The position numbers and the translations under genes were made by a program. Source: Formicarius rufipectus (lineage: Eukaryota; Chordata; Aves; Passeriformes; Formicariidae). From it: 64,000 nucleotides of DNA. Below, one piece after another: positions 1 to 12,542 of this stretch. Each line of letters begins with the position of its first letter. Positions within the stretch are counted from its first letter, which is position 1. The DNA lies in the NCBI GenBank assembly GCA_013399695.1, contig VXAU01001354.1:905328-969327 (forward strand). The letters are read 5' to 3'. The notes beneath the pieces were generated by a model that worked only from the letters and a program-made list of their open reading frames with translations, was not told the DNA's origin and did not search any database.

Positions 1-894
1 CGTATGAACAGATATATTTTGATGTGATAACCAAATAAATTTTTGCACCAGTATGCTTCAGACAGTATGCTTGGCTGATCATTTGAATCACTGCTGGCAC
101 ATTACATGCCATCATGAAGTATGATAGATTTGGGTTGGTAGCATTTAGACACCATTTAGGGAGGGGAGCAGAGGGGATGGCCAAATTCCACAGGAAAGAG
201 AGACAAAAAAAGAGCTAGCAGTGACATCCTGATGTGGTGATATCAACAGCCCCCAGGTGCCCCCCAGTTATTCAGGCACTTATTCAAAATAAAGACTCAC
301 ACTATCGGCCAGAGGCTTGCAGAAACCTTCTGCCATACTTTGGAGGATACTTCTATGCTCCCATGGAGAAGCTGGGCGTACAAGACTCCAGGCTGAGCTT
401 TGTTAAAAACCCTGGAGAAGTCTCTCTGTGCACCAGACCTGTGTGCATTGACCAAGCAGCCTTGCTTCAGTCAGCAGCTGGGTTAGCAGTCACATTAGCA
501 TTGCTCTTACCTCTGCTGTGTTCCCGGGACAGATGCTCTTGCAGAAGCCAGTCAGATCAAGCTGTCATTGCCTCTCCTTCCACAGACATGCACTCTGTTT
601 ACTGCAGACCACTGCTGTACTCTGAAAAAGAGCTACAGCAACAGACAGTATTACATACAAAGATGTGAAGTTCTTCCACAATATGAAGTAGTAAGAACAG
701 GCTTTACTAGTATCACCACAGCTTGTAGTTTTGTAATTTACTAAGAATACACTGCTTTCACAATTCTGCTGATTTCTTTGACAGCCACCTGATAAGTACA
801 AACCTAAGACACATGTATATGCACTCAGCTTCCTTTTGAGCTGTCTGTAAAACACTGAGCACCCCAGCTTTGTGGAAATAACTCCTTTTTTCTC

Positions 895-911
895 AAAAAA
901 AAAAAAAAAAA
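895..911. repeat. Poly-A tract (A17)
   Basis: Seventeen consecutive A. No recognisable retroposon body lies upstream on the + strand, so it is called only as a homopolymer. Confidence 0.9.
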
Positions 912-2159
912 GTCTTATGGAAATTCTTAATTACATCTTCAGATGACACATCATTAGCAACATGTTAGATCCTAAGTGTGGGAAAAAAGCTTTCTCACCA
1001 CCAAAAGAACTCCATCAAGACACTAATCATAGATGTATTTAACTATAACATGCTTGTATAGCATACACACTGCTCATAACCTCCCTAACTTTCCTTCAGG
1101 ACTTCAGTGTTTTAATAAGGCAAAATTTCAGAATCCTGTCAAATTACTAAATCCAAAATAAATCTACAGTCTTGAACCATTTTAAATGTAGCATAAAAAA
1201 ATGCTGTAGGCTTTCTTTCAAAAGCTATTTAAAAAAAATTAAAAAACTAAAAAAAAAAAACTCTCAAAACTACTTTCTAAACATTATGATGTTCGTCTAA
1301 AGCAATTACAACTCAACTGCAATTTCATTTGAGAAGTGTTCATACTTGAAAAAAGGGGTAATTTCCTTTTATTTAGAAGAAACAAACATAAGAGTACCTT
1401 GTAAACAAAACTAAACACTTGAGAATGCCCACCTCAATGTTGAAAATGGAATAATTGAAATTTGACCCTATGACACTCAACTACACAACAATGTTAATAT
1501 AATGCAAGTCAGATCTGTATATTTTTTCTTATAAGAATCTGAATAAATAGGATCTTCAAGACAAGTCTCTCATTCTCCATTACTCTGACATCATGGAGTC
1601 TGAATATAAATTAATGGAAACAAGAGGTTGTTATGCAGCCAACACACGCATCTTGTATGCCCAAAACAAAATAATTATGATTATAGGAGACCTCCATAAC
1701 CTGAACTCAGAGGTCACCACTTCTACAGGTAACCCACCCGCCAGACAAACAAGTTAACCAATCTCAGGTATAAGCATCTTCACAATGAAGTTTTATTTAT
1801 TCATTTGCTACCATTTCTGTAGAACATCTTTGATATAAGTGTCCAAGATAATAATGTTTATTTAAATCCAGTGATAGGCACAGAAAGCAGTCTCCCAACT
1901 AATGTATGTTTTCCTAATATCCCTCATCTACCATGACTGTTCACTCAAGTTTGAAGGTTTTCCAAATTACCTCCTTTCCATTGAACTAGAAGAACATTTC
2001 ATACTTCAGGAACAGATATATTTCAATTAGTGTGGCAAAGGTCATTGTTATGTCCACCGCAACCATGCAGGAAATACCTTGCTAGAGTAGCCTTGTATCT
2101 TGTCTTTGTCTGTGACATGTGCTCATAGTTCAGAGTAACCAAAAGGTAATTTTACTGTT

Positions 2160-2232
2160 AAAAAAAAAAAAAAAGTGAAAGAACAGATTTTGTCTGTTCA
2201 GATAAGACAGATTTTGTCTTATTTTGTCTTAC
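2160..2232. repeat. A15 followed by a short degenerate tandem repeat
   Basis: An A15 run (2160-2174) is followed by two copies of ACAGATTTTGTCT and further TTTTGTCTTA-like units up to about 2232. The unit AAGACAGATTTTGTCTT is partly self-complementary. It looks like replication-slippage DNA and no function is implied. Confidence 0.7.
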
Positions 2233-2635
2233 CACCAGTCTAGCCCTTACAAAAACGTATAAAACAAGCATGTCTTCTATTAGACATCTGTTTGCAAATT
2301 AATAAAAAAATTGTTCTGATATAAGTCTACTGGCTAACACAGACATTCACACAAACAAGGCAAGTGACAAAGTACTTAGATGTGTACATATCTTTATTTT
2401 TTTTCATGAACTCAGCTTTAGGTATTACACAGTTTCTACCAAATCTCTGTTTTGAACACCTGATTCATATCTAGTGTAAATCAATGTGGCTTGAATTAGG
2501 TCAGTTAGCTGTCCTAATTTACACTAGTCTCTGACTGGGAACATTGATTCTACATTACTATGCTGATAATAATTCTAGAAATATAGATTTCAGCTTTACA
2601 TAATGACTGTATTTTAGGTTATGGCTATGCTTTGC

Positions 2636-2654
2636 TTTTTTTTTTTTTTTTTTT
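2636..2654. repeat. Poly-T tract (T19)
   Basis: Nineteen consecutive T. It could be the poly-A tail of a minus-strand retroposon, but I recognise no body to its left. Confidence 0.85.
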
Positions 2655-4376
2655 ACTGATTTTCATATAAAGCTCCTCTAAGCACTTCTCATTTCCGTAA
2701 GGATTCCTGTAAATCTTCAAAAGAAACTGTCTATTCCCATTTTTTAGCTGGTAGCATAGCAGGCAGGTAACACCAGCAGCGACATGGTTAGCACCCCAAA
2801 AGCTGACTAGAATCATCTGTAGAGAAATCTGATATTGTGTATTTATAAATACTGTTTATCAATTTTTTATAAAAGAAACAAACAATTCTAAGACTTCTCA
2901 GAGGAGAAAACTGTTTTAACCTGGCCTTTTTTTTTCCCTGCAGTGATAGACTTCTTTGGGGTCAGCCAGCTTCCCTGCCTCAATATCCAATCTTCAGCTC
3001 CACTGATTCAATATCCAAGTAGCCTATTCACAACCTACAGGAGAGGATGGAAAGCCCTAAGGCCTAACAACTGGCAAACTCATGAGTCTGACTAGCCCCA
3101 GTAGAGTCACCTTAAGACAGGAGGAGCCAGCCTGACCAAAGAGGCAGGGCCTGGCTCACAAGTCTTAAGGACTAGGGCAATTAGGCAGCTTATCTAAGGG
3201 CATCCTAAGGAGCAGAGAAGTCCAGAAATATGGACACAAGAAGCCAGGAAGATTGGATATAGTTGTCCGGTGCCCCTGGAAGGCAAAGCATCAGTCTGGC
3301 TACAAAAGCAATAGGAAAATAGAAGATAAAAACAACAAAAAGCTTAGGAAGCATCACTACTGACACCATCTCCCCTGTGTGTTGAAGGAAATGACAGAGT
3401 CTTGCAAAAATGTTTTAATCCATCAAAATATCATTTTTGACAAAGAAATGTTTTGTGAGAAAATTCTCTTTGAGCGCAAAACTTTATGTTACAAATAGCA
3501 GAAAATTATATTCATACTTTGTTCTTAATGCAGTGCTGAGGAACCTTCTAGGTGGATATAAATGTATGTCTCAGCACGTCTTTAAAAATGGATAAAAACA
3601 GAAATATGCAAATGTTCTTCATGGGTTGATTAGTCATGAAAGATCAGGTAGTTCAAAATGAAACTCAGGAGTTCCACAAATCAGTGGAAAAATCAGTTAA
3701 AAATGCTTCCACCCTCCTTAGTGTGCATCTCCCTGAAATGAGCATGTAACTCATAGCTGATAATTTACATGCTCATGACAAAGGGTGAAACTGCAGAAAC
3801 TAGATACCAGAGGCAGCAAATCATAATCAATTCATGCCTTAAGAAGCAGAGAGAAAAACAACCAAATTAATATGGAATTTCACAGAAAAGCAGTGATGAG
3901 ACTAAGTAGGACTGGTTTGTATGAGGAGCTACATTTATACTATCAGGTCTTTTGAAAAGAAGGAAGAATCACAGATAAGCTGCACTTTGGATTTGGTATA
4001 ACAAGGGAAGTTGTAAATCAAGGACAAGGTCTTAACCAGTTAGTGAGCAGGCGTGCTGGAGAAGTTTCCCTTGTGCACTCGAGCTGTGTCTCAAGGGGTT
4101 TCAGTGCTGTCAAGGCAACTTTTTTCAAAGTATTTTCTGTCTGAAACAGTGGAGTCTAAGTAGAACACAATAAGCCAAGTTAAAGTCTCAGTAGGAATAT
4201 AATCACATTGCAGTATGTATACTTCCTCTGCTCCCAAAGCCTCAACTTGTCTGAGAGGTCAAATAACCGAAATTTTTAGAAATAGCCAAGGCTCACTTCT
4301 GGATTACCTCAATAGGGCCTGATGTGAGGCTTACTACAATTCATATTTATTTGGAGTTTCTCAAGTATGAAAACTG

Positions 4377-4438
4377 AAAAAAAAACCAACAACAACAACA
4401 AAAAACCAAAAACAAACAAACAAAAAACTAACAAAAAA
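4377..4438. repeat. A-rich low-complexity tract (AAC/AAAC units)
   Basis: About 60 bases made only of A and C apart from a single T, with AAC and AAAC units. It is a simple A-rich repeat. Confidence 0.85.
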
Positions 4439-5139
4439 TTTGGAGGTGCAAAATTTGATAATTAATTATGGAAAAAAAAAACACCTTAAGACTTCAAAAA
4501 CAAGAATTAGCATCTGTGTACCCCCATATAGTAACTAAGGACCAGGTCTTCAGCACAGCTTCAGATCATTTAGTGTCTTTGTCTCACTAGAAAGCATCTC
4601 AGGTCTTTGTTAGTCCTCTGTACAACAAAAGACAGCTGAGGCTGAGGCTGTGCAATCCATGCAGCCAAGAAAAGTAACACAGGGATGTGCCTGTCCTTGC
4701 AGGACAGAAGATCTTAGTGCCTTTAGACTTATGCTCATTCAATCACTTCAGTCTCCCAATTTATTTCTGCGTAGGAATGCTTATTTCCAAAATGGTTTTA
4801 CCTAAGGACTTATGTAAAGCAAAGGTGCCCTTTCAGTAAACTGACCTCAAGCTCTAATCTTCATTTTAAACAGTGTATAGTTAATATGGGACAGCCTTCA
4901 TAATAATTAGAGTAGATATGATCAACAATTTCATATTTGGCTTGTACTGTCTGTCACTGGGGATCATATTTGCCTTGATAATATTTTCAAAGAGAATAAT
5001 TTTAGTCATGCTTCCACTTGAGTCTTACTGATGACCTACATTATAAAAATACTTTCATTATATATATATAACATTGTATAAAATAAATTATATAAATCAC
5101 AGAATTAGAACTGTCTTACCTTTTCTGAAGAACCATCTG

Positions 5140-5290
5140 TAGCTGGACAAATGGGTGTACTAATGAACTTAGAAGTGGTGAGGCTCAACAAGCTCAATGA
5201 CCAGCCTGCAAGGGTGGCCCAAGGGTTTTCCTTGCCCAACCCTCATCCTGATGCAACAGGTTCTTTCAAGAATGCTCTTCTTGTGTCATG
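5140..5290 (+). mobile_element. Very decayed CR1-like LINE fragment (ORF2 3' part)
   Basis: The stretch CTGGACAAATGGG, then TGAGGCTCAACAAG, then AACCCTCATCCTGATGCAACAGG keeps the order and approximate spacing of a segment of CR1 ORF2 just after the reverse-transcriptase core. That segment encodes the 'D-x-W...RFNKAKC...H' stretch. The reading frame is destroyed by stops and indels. The assignment rests on remembered CR1 sequence and is weak. Its + orientation agrees with the other CR1 pieces in the window. Confidence 0.35.
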
Positions 5291-8200
5291 TTAGAATAGC
5301 ACAAGGATCTCCTTAATTTCTGCAGGACTGCAACAGTAGCAACTGGTCAACAATAAAAACATGAACCAACAGCCCTGACCTTCCCTGCAAGCATTTCTCC
5401 CTGCTTAGGCTGTCACCAAAAGAGAGGGGAGCCCTGGAGGAAGTCTCTCCAGGCTGCTCAAGCCACATTCAGGGACATGTAAGGTGATGTCACAAAGCTG
5501 CTCTGCACTGGGGGGCTTCTGCCAGAGATGTGCTTGATATAATTACTTCTTTTTCACTTCTTTTTCCTCACACCAATTGTGACTGTGGTCCTTGTTCACT
5601 CTAAACTGGCATACATTCCCAAAAATCAGTGGAACTACTCAAGTTCATGCTTGCTGAAATTCTGTGTGGGTTGAGTTTGTCTTTTTATTCTGAATTTGTA
5701 GAGCAGGCACAATAGAGGTCTACTCCATGGCCAAGGCACCTGGGTGTCAAAAGCACAGTTACATGCCTTCACATAAATTAAAGGATTTCATTCAAACCCA
5801 CTGTTATACAGAACTTTGTTAATATACTGAGATAACAGATCCAAAGAACAAAAAGGATAGCTATGATAATCTCATCTGTTTCCCTGCAGCTTACAGGACA
5901 TAAAATTTCACCCCTGCAGGAGCCAGCATTTTGTAATAGATTTCATGTTAACACTGATTATGAAATTCTTGTCTTAATTCTTAAGATATAAAAAGATTAC
6001 CTTCAGTTATTGTCTGACTGGCCCAAATACTTGTGAATACTTGTGCAGTCTTTGTTCAGAAGTAGTCACCAAGGTGACAAATATTTGTAATTCTGTTTTC
6101 TACGGTCTAATAGTTTTGCCAAGGCCTAGAACAGTGAACTGAAATTGCAGAACACAGGAACATAAAGAGATTAAAACAGACCTAAGAAGCTGATTTAAAG
6201 ATACAGGAGCCCTTGCATATAAGGGCACAACATATGTGAAAAGTTGTCTACAGGGCACATGTAAACCACAGAGGTTAAAACAGTGACTTGCTCGTACAGA
6301 AATATATGTGGGCATAGTGATCAAGACTTCATAAATGAATAACATAAACTAATAAGAAGTAATCTCAAGCTGACTCACAATATGTTCACAGTTGGGAACC
6401 AGACAAATCTGTGACTAAACCTCAAAGATATGTGAACAGAGTCTTCAAGAAGACATTTGCCATGTTTTCAGTGAATGATCTGTGTAAAGCCACAAGAAAC
6501 TATTTTTATTTAAATTGGGCCATAGAATTCTTCACATGCAGATTTCCCATCACTTCTTAGTCCCTTAATTGACTGTAATGACCATATTTACATTCCTGAG
6601 ACGTTTACTCGGATTTCACCTCAGTTATATTTTGAAGGTAGTGGATGTGCACATATAAAACTGAAGGAACATTAATTCAATGAAGAAAAATGGAAGGCAG
6701 TGTAAGTTTTAACTGCTGATGTGATCAGCAAAAAAAAAGAAATTATTAATCTGAAATACAACAGGAAAAAAGACTCAGAGAAAAACAAAACACTAGGGAA
6801 ATCAAAATAACATAAAACTAGAAATAATACATAAAACATAAAATATAAACATAAAAACATAAATATTAGCCTCTTATAGGCTGCTAAACCTTAGTCACAG
6901 TAAGCACAATACCTATGTTACCTCAAAAGTTCTTCAAGAAATGTTGTCCTCAAGGTGTTGTAATACCACCCCAGGCCCTGACAATCAGCAGAGACCTGTG
7001 AAGTGGCACATACATGTGGAGTAATGGATAAGGTAAAAAGTTAAAGAAGAGTAAGAAATACAGAGGGAAATGAGCTGCTACTTCTTGGACAAGAATTAAA
7101 AGAGAACAAAAATTACAAAAAGAGAACCAGCTGCTGGTTCCTGAGGAGACACCAAAGAAGGAAATAATGTGACGACACCACAGCTTCTCTCCACAAGTAT
7201 CCTGCAGGAAGGGAACATGGCAACACTTTGACCCGTGCTGGATTTGTCCATCAATTAAAAACAGATACCAAACACAACTATCCAATTTAGCACTTATGAC
7301 TAAATTCACTCGGATGCCACCTAAAACTAAAGAAATTGTATAAAAGGAAGCGGAAAATAGAAAAAAGTCAGAGGAAGATTTCCACAAAACTGCTGGGATC
7401 AGGTAATGACTTGAATTTGTTTTCCTCTTCCCCACCAGGGATGGCTGTTCAGGTGAGAAATTTATGCTATGTGTGCTAATTACTGTTTTTAGGGACTACA
7501 ACTTGCTTTTGCTTCAGAATAAATTAGTAGAATGTTTTGGTTTACAGTTTGTGCCTGTGTTTGCTTTATAGTATTATATCGCTTTAAGAGTGTTTCTGCA
7601 GACAGTCCCTATCATCAATGACCACGAACCTTATTAACTTGTCACAATTTGTATTAATAGAGTGTTATTTCATAAACTGTTAGACTGAGTCTTTTATAAG
7701 GTGCTGACACTTTGCTGACAGCAGATAACATGTGGGAAGATCTGCTGAGGGGTCCCCCTTATGCTGTTATGTGGCAGACCCCAAAAAAGGACAATTGAAT
7801 TACCCTGATCCTGTAAATCTGTTTAGTGAAGAGTTCCGATGTAGAATACCTGACAGACTAGATCAGATTTACATGGTTTCATTTCTCTGTGGGGCACTAA
7901 CAGGCAAATAATTCACTGTAGGTTGAGAAAATCTCCCCTCTCTAAGGGTTGGGTGAATCCCACCCCACTACCTTTCACGTGGCAATGTCCCTTCCATTCT
8001 GCACAGCACAGTCTTTGCTCTGATCTCAGGAAATCACCTTGATGCTGGACCCAGAAAATGCAGTTTCATTCCAGGATCTTTAAAAGCATCTAGAAGTGAT
8101 AATGCCTTACACCACACAAAATGGGATTTAACCTGGATTTTTCCACAAAACAGCTATAAAAATGAGATGCAGTTACATGGAAAAATACTTTAGTAGCAAA

Positions 8201-9465
8201 TTCATCAAAAATTAATATTTTATACAAGTCTAATGTCAAAACACTGCTGAGAGTAATTTGCTAAGCAATAATTTAGGCTTTAGCTGTGTGTTTTCAAGGG
8301 ACTGTATTTAACTAAGTGTCTACATCTGAACATCTAACTTTATTATTGTTGTTGTGATTTCTGATCTTTAACAGACAATCCTTCTGCTATCTTTTTTGCA
8401 TGATTTTTTTTTAAAGGAGACTATTTTCCTGAGCTTTTTCTCTTATTCTGACCATGAGACAAACCGTCTACTTTGCCATTCAGTGGGAAGAAATGTGCCA
8501 TCACAACTCAAGTAAAATAAAAAGGTTTCATAAGCAGTCACTGCTTGCATGACTGCAGCAATCTGCAGAGTTTGGACTCCTAATTAACGTAATCTGGACT
8601 CGACTCTCTATGTACTGTACAAGTATGTGATAAAAGGTAGTTCCTTCAAAGAGATTTATGGATGAAATTTGCAGAGTATCTGTGACCTACATCCATTAGT
8701 TGGGTAAAATATAATAATTTTTGAAAGATGAAAGGGTTTTCTCTACTTTTTCATCTGAGGTTTTCACACTTGGTATAAAACAATTAAAGATGAGAAAATC
8801 AGAAGAGAGGGAAGGGTTGCATAAGTGAAGTTCAGGCCTCTGCCTTCCAGGTGACTCACAAAGCTGAAGAATCATCTGCTCTATCATATTCAGAAAATAT
8901 TTAATTCTGTTACGTAAGGTGTAAGGACTTCATCTTATGACTTGACTTCAGAGACTCTCCTGAGATATTATCCCCCTCAAAAAAATGATCTAAAGCTGAC
9001 AGTTCAAAACACTGCATAAGGGCACTAAAAATGGTGCTAAGGGAAATAAAGGAGAAAGGGACCATCATTCAAGGTTATCAGAAAATTGCTGTAGGCACCT
9101 ACCTCCTTTGGCAGGCTCTGGGGCAGGAATTTGAGTAGATGAAAAATGGAATTTAGGACACATGCTAGTCCTAGTATTCCACTGTCAGATGGAGTAGGAA
9201 TCTTTCTGCTCAAACATCTAATTTGGGTGAGATCTCACTAAACATGATAGTGGTATTCCAAAGCTTTTAACATTCTGTATGGCACCTGTAGGCCTCCTCG
9301 AGAGGTACCCTAACTTCAGCATCTCAGTAACTGAAGACTTTGTTCTTTGACAACTCAGCATTAATACATTTATGCCCTTCAGCAGATCTCAGCTTTAGAG
9401 CTTAAATCACAGTTTTCAAGCAAATTTAGCATTATAAGATTAATCCTCCCTGAAAACAGCTTTTC
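5291..9465. other. Unique non-coding DNA, no gene seen
   Basis: There is no supported gene. A minus-strand open frame of 161 codons (7435-6950) encodes a hydrophobic, low-complexity protein and matches no family I recognise. It overlaps a patch with a strong TATA-box string (7339-7347), reported separately as a possible LTR remnant. The remaining sequence is featureless AT-rich DNA. Confidence 0.6.
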
Positions 9466-9680
9466 AGGAAGGGACCTGAGGGTCTTGGTGGACAACAAGC
9501 TGACCACATGCCAATAATGTGTGCCTTTGCAGTAAAGGAGGCCAGCAACATCCTAGACTTCATTAGAATAAGGGTTGTCAGCAGGTTGAGGGAAATCATC
9601 GTTCCTCCCTACTCGTCTCTGTTGAGATACACCTGAAGTGGTGGGTCCAGTCTTGTACTTCCCACCATATGAGAGAGCCT
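9466..9680 (+). mobile_element. CR1 LINE fragment (ORF2 C-terminal part)
   Basis: The run GGACCTGAGGGTCTTGGTGG, ACAACAAGCTGACCA, the CAGCAGGTTGAGGGAA block and the 'CTCTGTTGAGATACACCTGAAGTGGTG' region follow the CR1 ORF2 segment that encodes 'DLGVLVDNKLTM...AASRSREV...LVRPHLEYC'. Here it reads partly as DLRVLVDNKLT before stops and frameshifts break it. The fragment is truncated at both ends, since it lacks the RT core upstream and the 3' UTR downstream. It is a dead, old copy. CR1 is the dominant LINE family of birds, which supports the host assignment. Confidence 0.75.
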
Positions 9681-12119
9681 GTATAGAAATAGTTATCTGT
9701 TCTAAAGAAAGCTCCACTTTGCCAACAGGTAATAAAGCCTACATTTTTTTCAGTTCTACATAGCAAATGTTAAAGAAGGATGAAAAAAGGATTATGCTGT
9801 TCTGCAAACAGAAGTGGGCTCTTCTCTGAGGCTAGACTTAATAATACTACGAAAAAAAATGCTTTGCTCGAAAAGGAATATGTAAACACATCCAAAGCTC
9901 TAAAAAGATACCTCCTAAGGCAGAAAAAAAAAGTGTGAACTTAATGATCTGCTAAAAAATCTGAAAATCTCTGCTGTATCGCTTAAAAGCACACAGCTTT
10001 CCATTTAAATGTTCTGAGTTCCATGCTATATGGAGCTTATCAGATAAAGCAAATCCTCGTCCACAGTCCAAATTCCTCTTATTTATATTCAAAGGTATTG
10101 AGACAAAAGTAGAAAGTAAAATTTGAATGAATCTGAAGGGAAATTCCTATTATGTATTTATCTTGACTGTAGTTACCATTTCTCATTTCACAGCATACTA
10201 AATCCAATGTTTACCTTTACATATGATTAGATGTTACTGATATTTATTCAAAAACAAATGATTACAAGGCATACTATGAGAGTTTAAGCAGCTGAATTGC
10301 TGCTTACATAAATAAAGTTACTCAGGCACAAGTGTTTGTAAGTTTAAAAAACTATTTTGCATTTTATCTTCTTCCCTTTTTTTACCCCCTTGCCTAAGGT
10401 GAATATGCCAAGGAGAAAGCAATAACCTCAAAATCTAATTATGATTTCATAGGTCAAGACACCTGTCTACTGAAATACTAAGTTTGTTATTCCCTGAGTC
10501 AGCTGATAAAGGACAAGCAAAGACGTTACTTCTTTATAACCAATTTTTAGGAAGATCTAAGAGACAGTGCTTGTCTTCTTAAATTTTGAATGAGATTTAA
10601 AAAATAGTAGCCCCAATTGATTTCAATAGATCATTCACAAATAGCTGACAGAAGCAGATCCAAATATTCAGAATGCTTCATTCCTGTTGCTAAGCAGGTA
10701 ATATGACTATCATTAAAAGTACCAAAACAGAAGGAATAGTAAAGATCTTTTTAGTTCACTTGCCTTTCGAACAGACAGATTCTAGAGTTCAGTCTACCTA
10801 AAAGCTTATACAAGAAGACTGTAAACCACTTCTGCGTAATTTTTTCAAATGGAGAAAAACAGTACATGAGATACAGAAGAAGACAAAATAATTTCCATTC
10901 ATGTGACAGTCTTACCTAATAAATAACAGAAGAACACTAGTCACAAATAATCTCACTGAGGATGACCTTCTGACTGTTGCTAGCTAATTACCAAGCAGTG
11001 TCCAAAGTTGTTTATAAAGAACTGGACCATAAAAATATCCAGAAAGTAGACTTTTTTTGGTGAAGTGCCCATGTGGCATTTTAATAGTACTGTAATAATA
11101 CCATACAGAAACTACTGGGATAATTTATTTTAAAACTCCTACAAGAGTTATGACATACTCTTGTACATAGTAATACTCTTATACAACAGTTACAATATAT
11201 AAAAGGCTGCCATTGCACTCATCTTTACAGTAAATATGTTATCAGGACAGTTAACAAATTGTAAATTCCACAAAATATCTGAATTACCAAAGAAGGATCA
11301 CTTCTTTCAAGCACCAGTCAATTCATCAGAAATGCCAGACCGAGGTCACAGATGCAGCAGACACTGCAAGTTTGGGTTTTTTTCCTTCATCACTAGTTAT
11401 TTCACTGAAAAAGAGCATCATCACAATATCCCAGCCAGCATTAGCAGCAGCTCCTTTTTTCTTATTGGGCAGATATAAAGTGATCGCAAAGTGTGACATG
11501 ATCAGGCTTTTAACCCACACTCACCTTCCAGTCTTAAAATCTCTCCGTGTGTTTCACACCAACTTCAACTAAATGACACTGGCCACAAATTAGGCTGATG
11601 TTCTGAGGACTTGTTTAAGAGCAAATCATCCAAATATAGTTCTACTGGACATGATAAATTGGGTAGTATTACTGTGCACATTCAGTATTTCAATCTTAGA
11701 CATATTCTTATTAGCACTAACATATCTCTAATATTCTTCCGACAATGTTTGTAAAGCTCTGAATGCACCAGTCACATATAATTCTCTCACTGAAGATCCT
11801 TTGAGCAAAACCAATGACAACACTTTAGGACATCAAGTTATTTGGCTGTTTGCACTGAGTTGGTCACACTGTTCTCCCACTGAGTTCTCGTAATAATGCT
11901 ATTAATGACAAAATAATAACAATAATAATAGAAATATTAAATAATAACACCACTGTCTTAAATGCAATGATCAAAACTTGTTATGAAATTAAGATAACTT
12001 GAGTCGTTTACCCAGAATCCCAGACTGTCAGAATAAATTATTGTAAAACTTGAAGATATGAAGGCACTGTATCTTTCCCAGTACTAGACATGGACATGTT
12101 TTTCACTGGAAAGCCCAGT
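9681..12119. other. Unique non-coding DNA with a short (AAT)n repeat
   Basis: No gene seen. There is a small run of AAT/AATA units at about 11910-11948. Overlapping short open frames at 11236-11572 on both strands have no recognisable similarity and look like chance. Confidence 0.6.
11910..11948. repeat. Imperfect (AAT)n microsatellite
   Basis: AATAATAAC and AATAATAATA units interrupted by G and C, about 39 bases. Confidence 0.8.
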
Positions 12120-12534
12120 GAAAGACTCTAAAATGATTAAGGGACTGGGGCATCTCTCCTGTGAGGAACGTTGAGAGAGCTAGGACTGTTCAGTCAGGAG
12201 AAGAGAAGGTCTGGAGGGCAGATCTCATCGCTGTATACAAATATATGAAGCGAGGATGTAAAGAAGACAGTCAGGCACTTTTCAGTGGTGCTCAGTGACC
12301 AGACCAGAGGCAGTGGACACAAACTGAAACACCGAAGGCTCCACCTGAACATCAGGAAACATTTTTTTATTCACTGTGAAGATGACTGAGCACTTGCATG
12401 GGTTGGTGGAGTCTCCATTACTGGAAATCTTCAAAAGTAACCTGACCACAAACCTGAGCAACAGACTGTAGGTGACTATCCTTGAGCAGGAGAGTTGCAC
12501 TTGATGACCTCCAGCCATTGACTGATTCTATGAT
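12120..12534 (+). mobile_element. CR1 LINE 3' end (copy 1 of a head-to-tail pair)
   Basis: The fragment starts in the last ORF2/3' UTR block ('GGGGCATCTCTCCTGTGAGG', 'TCAGTCAGGAGAAGAGAAGG', then 'CACAAACTGAAACACCGAAGG'). It continues through a UTR segment with 'GTGGAGTCTCCATTACTGGA' and ends at 12534 in GATTCTATGAT, the hallmark CR1 terminal octamer. It is 5'-truncated, as is usual for LINEs, and contains no intact ORF. The block corresponding to 'ACAGGTTGCCCAG' is deleted or strongly altered. A second CR1 copy in the same orientation begins a few bases downstream. Confidence 0.85.
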
Positions 12535-12542
12535 GCCTGACA

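Larger units (their letters stand above)
1..5139. other. Unique non-coding AT-rich DNA, no gene seen
   Basis: No ORF here has a recognisable domain or codon structure. The longest open frame, 144 codons at 234-668, resembles no family I know. The stretch holds homopolymers (A17 at 895-911, A15 at 2160-2174, T19 at 2636-2654), an A-rich patch at 1229-1260, a cluster of short repeats at 2183-2232 and a 13-bp inverted repeat pair (2983-2995 with 3248-3260). The remainder shows nothing I can name. It may be intergenic or intronic. Confidence 0.6.

Noticed and set aside
234..668. 144-codon + strand open frame near the window start
   Set aside because: No recognisable domain. The length is within chance expectation for this much AT-rich DNA, and the composition does not look like a conserved exon.
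6950..7435. 161-codon minus-strand hydrophobic open frame
   Set aside because: The apparent membrane character comes from A/G-rich plus-strand DNA giving Phe/Leu/Ser codons on the complement. No family resemblance.
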